Assembly (NCBI GenBank): GCA_039707465.1
Contig: CM077649.1
Coordinates: 14,806,001-14,870,000, forward strand
Direction of reading: 5' to 3'
Length of the DNA stretch: 64,000 nt
Origin: Rhabdophis nuchalis
Lineage: Eukaryota; Chordata; Lepidosauria; Squamata; Natricidae
Shown here: positions 20,885-29,499 of the stretch, piece by piece
How the letters are laid out: every line of letters begins with the position of its first letter
Numbering within the stretch: the first letter of the stretch is position 1
The notes under the pieces: generated by a model
What the model was told of the DNA's origin: nothing
The model's database searches: none
Seen by the model: only the letters and a program-made list of their open reading frames with translations
Made by a program: the position numbers and the translations under genes

Positions 20885-21850
20885 GACAGCCTTTGCGCGG
20901 CACAAACCCCCTCTCTGTCCTCGAGACGCAGATCCGCCTGCGCTCTACAATTGCAACGCCGGAAGAAGATGCCGCTCTTTCCTGCCTCTTCCTTTTAACT
21001 TCTGCGTTCTCTGATTGCTTGCTTTGAGGCCGGAGGTGGGGACTGAAGCCGTCTGCGTGCGGACGCTCTGTCCTCGATGGTAGCCATAGAGTCCCGAACC
21101 GCCGACTTCCCCACAGCCTTTGCTGTTTTCTTTTTTTATTGGCTGCAACCGGCAGTTATTGTTCCGTGGGAACTATATATTCTAGGAAGGGAGAAACGTA
21201 TAGACGATTATAACGGTGACTTCCTAGGTTAAAATTTAATTTTTTTGATGGTGGAAGTCACTTCGTGGGCGCCCCCTCAGCTTTAAACCTTGACTGAATT
21301 AAACGGTGTGTCCCGTGTCCCCCCCCCCCCTCTCCCAGTCCCAAAGGTTCATGCCAGGCGGTGCTCGGGGCTTGGAAGAGCTTCGTTTTACCGTTGCCTC
21401 GCTGTGCACAGCGGCCATATTGCGGCTGCGCTTCAAGGCGAGGCGGCTGCGCTTCAAGGCGAGGCGACTGCTTATCGCTGGCAGTCAGGAGAGCTCGGCT
21501 CGGCGAGGAAGTGGGAGCTTGTGTGGCTTCGGGGGAGGGGGGGGGGTTAGAACGGCTGGTTACCTGTCCCGGGAAGGGAACATATCGAGACTCTCCTAAA
21601 TAATATTGCTGGGAAAGGTTCAAGAAAGTAGTTTGGAAAGTAGCCCGGTATGGTGGACTGCTTGTCATGGCCCGACAAGCACAAAAATATCTGCGTTACA
21701 TTTACATAACTGCATAGTTTCCTCCGCTTAATCTCTGGTGCGCAGCAACTTGAAGTCAATCGGTAGCAATCCCTAAAGCGCCATTTTAAGCGTCCAAGCA
21801 ACATTATCCGCTCTGCTCGCGTCGCAAGATGGTTTTAACGGAATAAGTTA
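20300..21850 (-). promoter_or_regulatory. SON: CpG-rich island with SON promoter
   Basis: CpG dinucleotides and GC content rise sharply here against AT-rich flanks. SON's ATG at 20884 lies inside, so its start site should fall about 20890-21200. An inverted CCAAT box (ATTGG) occurs near 21138. GGCCATATTG near 21415 and CAAGATGG near 21826 resemble YY1 sites. A perfect 21-bp tandem duplication occupies 21422-21442 and 21443-21463. In other vertebrates the SON and GART promoters are adjacent, so this island could also start GART transcripts to the right, but I could not fix a GART exon in it. Confidence 0.7.
20805..20884 (-). CDS. SON: SON coding exon 1
   Basis: ATG is at 20884-20882 on the minus strand and the donor is GTAAAT (20804 downward). 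The exon encodes 26 residues beginning MATNIEQIFRSF plus two bases (AG) of a split Ser codon completed by exon 2. This N-terminal peptide is nearly invariant in vertebrate SON, which fixes the start codon. It lies inside the CpG-rich island. Confidence 0.95.
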
Positions 21851-22320
21851 TAAGCCAGGAAGGGGGCAAATGAAGAATGTCATTGGTAGTTCAATGCGAC
21901 ATCGTGGAGTCTTTGTTTTGTCACTTTGATGTTGTGAGAAGCTAAGGAAGAAATGGACTTCTAACAAAAGCAACATTAATTTTAGCCTATTACATCATAC
22001 AATAACTCAGTAACTATATCAAGGAAAGGTCAGGAGCATTTTAATTGAATTAAATGGTTACTTCAAACTATAATTCAAGGGTGGGGGTGGGTGTAAGAAA
22101 AGCCATAGCATCCGTGCTAAGAAAACAAAATACAACGTTGGGCATGCTAAAAATCCTTGGTTCACACAGTTGTTTCTCTAGACACATCTGGAGAACCTAT
22201 CAGAAACACGGTTTATATTTACACAATTCTGCAATGCTTTGGTTTCATTTTAAAAAGTTGCTTTGGAATGTTAGGAGTTGGAATGCAGCAGCTGGGTGTG
22301 ACTCATTAAAGCAGCTAGGT

Positions 22321-22441
22321 CAGGGGTGGGCAAACTTTGCAACTTTAAGTCTGAAGGACTTCAGCTCCCAGACTTGCTGGCTGGAGAAGTCTGGGAGCTG
22401 AAGTCCTTCAGACTTAAAGTTGCAAAGTTTGCCCACCCCTG
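22321..22441. mobile_element. 121-bp hairpin hAT-like MITE
   Basis: Inverted halves of CAGGGGTGGGCAAACTTTGC and following bases. Perfect 8-bp duplication AGCTAGGT at 22313-22320 and 22442-22449. Confidence 0.88.
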
Positions 22442-22559
22442 AGCTAGGTGCATTTTCACTTATGGATGTTCCAAAGAACCTGTCCCACATTGAATCTAAA
22501 ACATTACCCAGCCTTGTTTCTACAACTGATAGTTAAACAAGAATTTGCTACCATCAGTT

Positions 22560-22985
22560 ATGAAGGCTGTTTTCCCTATCGCACAACACTAGAACTAGGG
22601 GGCACTCCATGAAACTTTTGGAAGCTAGACCTCAAACAAATAAGAGGAAGTACTTTTTCACCCAGAGGATCACTGGTCTATGGAACTCCCTGCCAGAAGA
22701 AGTGGTGACAGCTGTCAGCCTTGACACCTTTAAGAAAGGATTAGGCGAGTTCATGGAGAACAAGGGCATCCATGGCTATCATGATGGATGCCTAAGGACA
22801 CCCTCCGGGATGGAGAGATAGGCAGGATATCTCTCAATGCCATTTGCAGGGAATCATAAGCAGGTGAAGACATCTGCTTGGGAATACCCTGAAGCAAATG
22901 GTGAGCCACTGTGTGAGACAGAATGCTGGACCAGATGGGCTGTGGCCTGTTCCAGCAAGGCTATTCTTATGTTCTTAAGGCTACC
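22560..22985 (+). mobile_element. CR1-type LINE 3' fragment
   Basis: The short frame 22609-22821 carries FFTQRITGLWNSLPEEVVTA and TFKKGLGEF, the C-terminal tail typical of CR1 ORF2. It is followed by TGCTGGACCAGATGGGCTG and TTATGTTCTTA, typical of CR1 3' ends. 5'-truncated. Confidence 0.8.
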
Positions 22986-23633
22986 AATTTAGATTATTTC
23001 AAATGAGATTGGAAAACTTCACGAATAAAAGGCTACCAATGACTCCTAATCGGAAACAGGGAAATATACATTGAATAACACCTTAAGAACAAAAGTGGAA
23101 GGTATTAATTCCCTATTCATGCTTAAGAACTTCCGTAATTCTTGATCACTGATAGAATACTAGGTTAGGTAATCTGCCTTAATTCAGCAAGACTTATATT
23201 TTCAGCTGATGCCCCATAACTAAGCTTAGATTATGATATTCATAAATATAAAAACAATGTAAGAGCTAACTAAAATTTATCTTTAAAAATAGCATATCCA
23301 AGGTAAAATTGTGGCTGTTCTGGTTATGGTGCAGCCCAAATAATTGAGCTGAACACACTTAAAACTGAGTGGATTTTAGAAGGAGCCCTTTTTTATTCTA
23401 TCATCTCTTACAATATTAGACAACACAGTATCAACAGTAGAGACCTTCAAGTTTCTGAGTTCTATAATCTTGCAGCACTTGAACACCTAACATTAGAACC
23501 ATCGTTAAAAAGGCAGTTACAAAGAATGTTCTTCGGCATCAACTCAGAAAGTTCAGACTGCCCAGAAGCTGTTAATACAGTTCTACAGAGGAATGGCTGA
23601 GTCTGCAATTTGTACTTCTATAACTGTCTAGTT

Positions 23634-23739
23634 CAGGGGTCTGCAAAGTTGGCTCTTTTAAGACAGGTGGACTTCAATTCCCAGAATCCTGGGAGTTGAA
23701 GTCCACCCGTCTTAAAAGAGCCAACTTTGCAGACCCCTG
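23634..23739. mobile_element. 106-bp hairpin hAT-like MITE (short loop)
   Basis: Same arms as 1060-1194 but with the central GCTGGCTGG part missing. Perfect duplication GTCTAGTT at 23626-23633 and 23740-23747. Confidence 0.87.
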
Positions 23740-24022
23740 GTCTAGTTCATTACAGCAACCAGAAAACGACAGGTGCAGACTTCAATGGATAATTAGGACT
23801 GCAGAAAAAACAATTGCAACTAACCTGCCTTCCATTCAGGACTGTATACTGCATGGGTCAGAAAGAGGGCTGAGAAAATATCTACAGACCTGTCACATCC
23901 TGGACCTAAACTGTTTCAACTCCTCTCCTCAGGACGCTGTTATAGAGCATTGCATGTAAAACAATTAGACACCAAGACTCCTCATGCCATCACTCTGCTG
24001 AACATCTAATTACCACAATACT

Positions 24023-26400
24023 GGTTCCGCCCCAGGCGCCTGATGGACCCGGAAAGGTCCATCAGGATGGTTCCGCCCCAGGCGCCTGATGGACCCGGAA
24101 AGGTTCCAGAGGGAGCTTGGGCCAGTACCTGTATCCCTGCCCCGCGGCTCGACTGAGGACCTAGTGGCCGCATGGTATAGTGCGGCCACGGGGGCCTTAG
24201 ACCGAGTCGCGCCCTTGCGGCCTCTCATGCGGCGTCGAGTCACCCAGGCTCCTTGGTTTACCGAGGAGCTTCGGGAGATGAAACGCCGCAAGAGACGCCT
24301 AGAGAGTAGGTGGAGATCTTCTCGATCCGAAGCTGACCGAACACTAGTGAGAGACCATATTAGGACTTACCTAGTGGCGCTAAGAGTGGCCAAACGTGAG
24401 TATTGTGCCACCCTTATCGCGTCCGCGGAAAACCGCCCTGCCGCCCTGTTTGGGGTGACCCGCTCCCTCCTTCATCTGAGGCCGCGGGAAGCCCCTTTGC
24501 AGGGTCGAGCAGAGGAATTTGGAGTTTTCCTGCAGGACAAAATCACTCAGATCCGGAACGAGCTGCCCTCCACTAGTGGTCCGGTCGAGGTGCCCGGTGC
24601 TGGTCTTGAGATAACACCTTGGGAGGAGTTCGACTTTGTTACTACCGAGGATATGGACAGGTTGCGGAGGAACCTTAGAGCCACCACATGTTTATTGGAC
24701 CCGTGCCCCTCCTGGCTTGTACTGGCATCCTGGGAGGTGACACGAGGCTGGCTCCAGGGTATTGTGAATTCATCTCTGAGTGAGGGGTTCTTGCCTACCG
24801 TCTTGAAAGAGGCGGTGGTGAGGCCCCTCCTCAAGAAGCCATCCCTGGACCCGGCTTTATTAGAGAACTATCGTCCCGTCTCCAACCTTCACTTTTTAGT
24901 GAAGGTTGTTGAGAGTGTGGTGGCTCAACAGTTCCCTCGACATCTGGAGGAAGTTGATTATCTAGACCCGCGCCAGTCCGGCTTCCGGCCCGGTCACAGT
25001 ACCGAGACGGCATTGGTCGCATTGGTGGATGATCTCTGGAGGGCTCGGGATAGAGGTTGCTCCTCTATCCTGGTCCTGTTAGACCTCTCAGCGGCTTTTG
25101 ATACCATCGACCATGGTATCTTATTGCACCGATTGGGGGGGTTGGGGTTGAGAGGCACCGTTTTACGGTGGTTCTCATCCTACCTCTCTGGTCGGTCGCA
25201 ATGGGTGTTGGCAGGAGGGCAGAGGTCGGCCCCGAGGCCCCTCACATGTGGGGTTCCTCAGGGGTCGGTCCTCTCGCCACTTCTGTTCAACACCTACATG
25301 AAGCCACTGGGCGAGATCATCCGTGGTTTTGGGGTGGAGTACCATCTGTACGCTGATGATACTCAGCTGTACATATCCACCCCAAACCACCCCAACGATG
25401 CCGTCGAGGTGCTGTCCCGGTGTTTGGAGGCCGTACGGGTCTGGATGGGTAGTAACAAACTCAAGCTCAACCCGTCCAAGACCGAGTGGCTGTGGTTTCC
25501 GGCACCCCGGTTTAGCCAGATAAATCTAACACTGGCCATTGGGGGCGAACATCTTGCCCCCGTGGAGAAGGCGCGCAACTTGGGCGTCCTTCTGGATTCC
25601 CGGCTGGCCATGGATGACCATGTGGCGGCCGTGGCCAGGGGGGCGTTCTATCAGGTTCGCCTGATACGCCAGTTGCGCCCCTTACTAGACCGGGGGGCCC
25701 TTCGCACAGTCACTCAAGCGCTCGTGACATCTCGGCTGGATTACTGTAACGCTCTCTACATGGGGCTCCCCTTGAGGTGCACTCGAAGGCTGCAGTTAGT
25801 GCAGAATGCGGCCGCGCGGGTGGTTATGGGTGCCCCAAGGCAAGCCCACGTAACACCTCTCCTGCGCGAGCTGCACTGGCTGCCTGTGGCCTTTCGAGTG
25901 CGCTTCAAGGTGTTGACCACCATCTTTAAATCGCTCCATGGCTCGGGGCCTAGCTATATACGAGACCGCCTCCTGCCCCATACATCCCTTCGTCCGGTCC
26001 GCTCCCACAGAGCGGGCCTACTCCGGGTGCCGTCGGCTGGGCAATGCCGGCTGGCGACACCCAGGGGAAGAGCCTTCTCTGTGGCGGGCCCGGCCCTCTG
26101 GAACGACCTACCCCCCGACCTTCGCACTACCTCGGACCTCCGCCTCTTCCGCCAACGTCTTAAGACGTACTTATTCCAACAAGCCGGCCTAGGATAGCCC
26201 CCCGCATCTGACTTTTAAATATAAATTATAATTTGGTTACGGTTTTAATAATGGGTTTTAGCACGGGTGAATTAATTTAATATATTTTTAATTGATTGAT
26301 GTATATTGTATTTATGGTTTTATATAATGCCTGTGCGCCGCCCTGGGTCCTAACAAGGAGAAGGGCGGGGTATAAATTTAATAAAATTAAAAAAAAAAAA
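24023..26400 (+). mobile_element. CR1/L2-group LINE, 5'-truncated, rearranged 5' junction
   Basis: It contains the open RT frame plus a 3' UTR ending in CTGTGCGCCGCCCTGGGTCC, a short GAAGGGCGGGG stem partner, and A-rich tail near 26385-26400. The 5' end has a 36-bp direct duplication (24023-24058, 24069-24104) and a small inverted repeat. Confidence 0.88.
24089..26197 (+). CDS. CR1/L2-group LINE ORF2 fragment: reverse transcriptase, open
   Basis: A 702-residue open frame beginning in the linker after the endonuclease (MDPERFQRELGP). RT motifs: ENYRPVSNLHFLVKVVES, LDLSAAFDTIDHGILL, GVPQGSVLSPLLF and catalytic YHLYADDTQLYIS. The C-terminal part LHWLPVAFRVRFKVLT and LWNDLPPDLRT is the module repeated as fragments across the window. 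The endonuclease is missing through 5' truncation, so it cannot be autonomous. GC-rich coding sequence contrasts with AT-rich surroundings. The SAAFDTIDH box favours the L2/CR1 side of the jockey group; the exact clade is unresolved. Confidence 0.9.
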   Translation: MDPERFQRELGPVPVSLPRGSTEDLVAAWYSAATGALDRVAPLRPLMRRRVTQAPWFTEELREMKRRKRRLESRWRSSRSEADRTLVRDHIRTYLVALRVAKREYCATLIASAENRPAALFGVTRSLLHLRPREAPLQGRAEEFGVFLQDKITQIRNELPSTSGPVEVPGAGLEITPWEEFDFVTTEDMDRLRRNLRATTCLLDPCPSWLVLASWEVTRGWLQGIVNSSLSEGFLPTVLKEAVVRPLLKKPSLDPALLENYRPVSNLHFLVKVVESVVAQQFPRHLEEVDYLDPRQSGFRPGHSTETALVALVDDLWRARDRGCSSILVLLDLSAAFDTIDHGILLHRLGGLGLRGTVLRWFSSYLSGRSQWVLAGGQRSAPRPLTCGVPQGSVLSPLLFNTYMKPLGEIIRGFGVEYHLYADDTQLYISTPNHPNDAVEVLSRCLEAVRVWMGSNKLKLNPSKTEWLWFPAPRFSQINLTLAIGGEHLAPVEKARNLGVLLDSRLAMDDHVAAVARGAFYQVRLIRQLRPLLDRGALRTVTQALVTSRLDYCNALYMGLPLRCTRRLQLVQNAAARVVMGAPRQAHVTPLLRELHWLPVAFRVRFKVLTTIFKSLHGSGPSYIRDRLLPHTSLRPVRSHRAGLLRVPSAGQCRLATPRGRAFSVAGPALWNDLPPDLRTTSDLRLFRQRLKTYLFQQAGLG

Positions 26401-26659
26401 ATTTGTCTAAGGATATTTACCTATGTAGTATGGCTATATTCTTATCTTTTCTATTAACTTCTCCTATTGGTGTCTTTATGATATTATCTAGTTGTTTATA
26501 TGTACATGTTATTTGTCGATTTGTATGTGATTACTGGTATATTACCTCATTTATATGTACACTGAGAGCGTATGCACAGAGACAAAACTTTCTGGGTCAC
26601 GTGGAATACTACTTTCCCAGAATGGTAGATTTTCCACATACAGTAGTAGTATGATCCTT

Positions 26660-27826
26660 AAATTATTTATTTATTTGTTTCGATTTATATACCGCCCTAT
26701 TTTCCCCAAGGGAACTCAGGGCGGTGCACAGCAAGATAAAACCCAACAACACATACAAAATATAAAAGACAATTAAATTATTGGATCTGTGCTAAAACTT
26801 AGATAATATAATTAAGGTGCTAGTTCTCATCTTTAAAGCGCTCCATGGCTCGGGACCTAGCTATCTGCGGGATCGGATCCTGCCTCACACATCCTCACGG
26901 CCGATTCGCTCCCACAGAGAGGGACTTCTCCGGGTGCCGTCCACTAGACTTTGTCAGCGGGCGACGCCCAGGGGAAGGGCCTTCTCTGTGGCGGGCCCGG
27001 CCCTCTGGAACGACCTTCCCCCCGATATTAGAACGACCACGGACCTCCGCTCCTTCCGCCTGAAATTGAAGACTCATCTTTTCCGCCTGGCCGGCCTAGG
27101 GTAGTCTCTCTCTCTATGGGTTTTTAAATGTATTTATATTTAGTGGGGATTTTTAGCTAAGGGATTTTAGCACAGGAATAAGTTTAATTTTAAAATTTAA
27201 ATTTGTATGTATTCTGTATATTTATTGCTTTTATTTTCCCTGTGCACCGCCCCGAGTCCCTGTGGGGAGAGGAAGCGGTCAATAAATTCAACATTATTAT
27301 TATTATTATAATATAAAAGTTAAAATCAATAAATGTCAAAATTTAAAATTATATCCTTAGTCTATGTTAGGCCGGCTAGATGAAAGAAATGTGCTTTTAA
27401 CATCCGACGGAAGAGGCGTAGGTCCATGATGGTATGGATATTGGGGGGCAGATTGTTCCAGAGGGCCGGACCCACCAAAGAGAAGGCCCTTCCCCTGGGA
27501 GTCGCCAGCCGGCATTGACTCGCTGACGGCACCCTGAGGAGGCCCACTCTGAGGGAACGGACAGGTCGCAGGGAAGTATGTGGCAGGAGGTGGTGTCTCA
27601 AGTAACCAGGACCCGTGCCATGGAGCGCTTTAAAGATGGTTACTAACACCTTGAAGCGCACCCAGAAGACCACAGGCAGCCAGTGCAGCTCGCGCAGGAG
27701 AGGTGTTACATGGGAGTACCGAGATACTCCAAAAATCCCCTGCACGGCCGCATTCTGCACTAGCTGGAGTCTCCGGGTGCACCTCAAGGTGAGCCCCATG
27801 TAGAGAGCGTTACAGTAGTCCATAAA
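26660..27826 (-). mobile_element. CR1/L2-group LINE 3' fragment split by another LINE copy
   Basis: In minus orientation the RT C terminus (MDYCNALYMGLTLRCTRR through FHLAGL) covers 27826-27362. Its 3' UTR resumes at about 26802 and ends near 26660 with the GTGCACCGCCCTGAG hairpin end. A plus-strand copy (about 26812-27307) sits between the two parts. Confidence 0.7.
26812..27307 (+). mobile_element. CR1/L2-group LINE 3' fragment nested inside a minus-strand relative
   Basis: It carries the RT C terminus VLIFKALHGSGPSYLRDRIL to FRLAGLG (26817-27104) and a 3' end GTGCACCGCCCCGAGTCCC with an ATT-repeat tail. ATAATATAA occurs at 26803-26811 and 27308-27316, a possible 9-bp target duplication, though AT-rich. 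Confidence 0.7.
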
Positions 27827-28366
27827 TTATATTGATACAGATTTAAAAGAATATTGTGGATTATTGGACCTGTTATACAGCGTAGTTAGGAGGAAAGCAG
27901 GTTTAAAATTTAAAAAGAAACAATGTCCATGTGCTTGATAAAGGTACAAAATATTTCACATGTGGCTCATTTCTCCAAATACTGGACAAAAACCAAGAGC
28001 TTGAACATTGTAGTCTTTCCTTAGGTATGAAAACTGGTAGGGCGATTTCGAGATAATTATGCTCTCTCAGTTCTACTCGCCTCACAGGGTTGTAACTGTG
28101 GGGAGAATAAGATGTATTATATTTGCTGCCCTGAGTTCTAAAAAACTAAAACTAAATTTGTTCCAGAAAAGCAATGGTTACTTTATTTATTACATTTTTT
28201 ATCCTGCCTTTATGGTTTTATAAGTAACAATAAAAGGTTAACTTTTTACTTCTCACATTTTTGGTCAATACATTAATAATACTTTCAACAATTTTATAAA
28301 ACACTTAGTGAACCCTTGGGTGTGTCTGAATATTTGCATGCAGACATGTGTGCATATGCTTTATGG

Positions 28367-28856
28367 CAGGGGTCTCCAACCTTTGCAACTTTAAGTCTGA
28401 AGGACTTCAGCTCCCAGACTTCTCCAGCCAGCTGCTGCTGGCTGGAGAAGTCTGGGAGCTGAAGTCCTTCAGACTTAAAGTTGCAAAGGTTGGAGACCCC
28501 TGCCTTATATCAAAACATATGTTCAATACGGAAAGTTTTAACATGGTCAATATAATTTCCTATCTGATTAGTTGGAGGTCTGTGCAGCTATCACCCACAT
28601 GATATTCAGAAAACTAGTGAAAGCATGGCTGTTCTCACAGGTCTTGGGACAGAGTGGTGGTTGAGTCCCTATTTATGATATTTTATCATTATTCAGACTT
28701 TGCTTTCTGGATGCGTACACTCTGTTTCTTGCTTTACATTGCTTATATTTTCAAATATAAGCCACCCAGAATTATTTGGAGTTAGGCAACACTGGCTGGA
28801 GAAGTCTGGGAGCTGAAGTCCTTCAGACTTAAAGTTGCAAAGGTTGGAGACCCCTA
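28367..28856. mobile_element. Composite hairpin hAT-like insertion: full hairpin, about 290 bp of other DNA, then one arm
   Basis: A full 136-bp hairpin occupies 28367-28502 and an extra right arm 28793-28856. CTTTATGG at 28359-28366 and 28857-28864 is a perfect 8-bp duplication around the whole block. The hairpin's own inner right flank is CCTTATAT, matching only 5 of 8. Confidence 0.65.
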
Positions 28857-28863
28857 CTTTATG

Positions 28864-29053
28864 GTACTGTACTATTCCCTCCTTCAAAGACTGAAATGAG
28901 CCTGGAAACAGACTGGAAACAAGTGCAAATGGAGAAGCATTAACATTTATAAACTTATTTATGGTTTAAGGCAAATTTATAAATGTTAATGCTTCTCCAT
29001 TTGTACTTGTTTCCAGGCTCATTTCAGTCTTTGAAGGAGGGAATAGTACAGTA
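28864..29053. repeat. Long inverted repeat: about 90-bp and 78-bp arms, 22-bp loop
   Basis: The left arm 28864-28953 and right arm 28976-29053 are inverted copies, differing mainly by an 11-bp tandem duplication (GCCTGGAAACA/GACTGGAAACA) present only on the left. The sequence is not like the hairpin hAT family. No clear target duplication is seen. Confidence 0.8.
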
Positions 29054-29096
29054 TCTATTTACCTACCTATCTACCTACCTACCAACCAGTGGTGGG

Positions 29097-29454
29097 TTTC
29101 TGCAGGCTCGCACCTACTCGCGAGAGCCGGTTGGTAAAATTTAGAGAACCGGTGAGAGGGGGTTCCACCGGCGTACCTGGAAGTAAATCTGGCCCGCCGC
29201 TGCCAGTGACCCAACGGGAAGGAAGGAAGGAAGGAAGGAAGGAAGGAAGGAAGGAAGGAAGGAAGGAAGGAAGGAAGAATTTATTATCACAATTGAGTCC
29301 AAAATTTTGGTTGCTAAGGAAGAGCGTTGTTAAATGAGTTTCACCACATTTTAAAAGGTGGCCACTCCCACCCTGTCACATGACTGCCAAGCCACGCCCA
29401 CAAAATAGGCCACACCTACAGAGTAGGTTCTAAAAAATTTGAAACCCACCACTG
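29097..29454. mobile_element. CAGTGGTGGG hAT-like element with internal GGAA tract
   Basis: Ends CAGTGGTGGGTTTC and GAAACCCACCACTG are perfect inverted termini. Perfect duplication CTACCAAC at 29089-29096 and 29455-29462. A (GGAA)n tract at about 29217-29276 precedes the ACAATTGAGTCCAAAATTTT module. Confidence 0.9.
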
Positions 29455-29499
29455 CTACCAACCAACCAACCAACAACCAACCAACAAAAAAATACTAGG

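Noticed and set aside
20678..21668. Several short frames in the CpG island
   Set aside because: GC-rich sequence yields chance open frames; SON exon 1 on the minus strand explains the conserved part.
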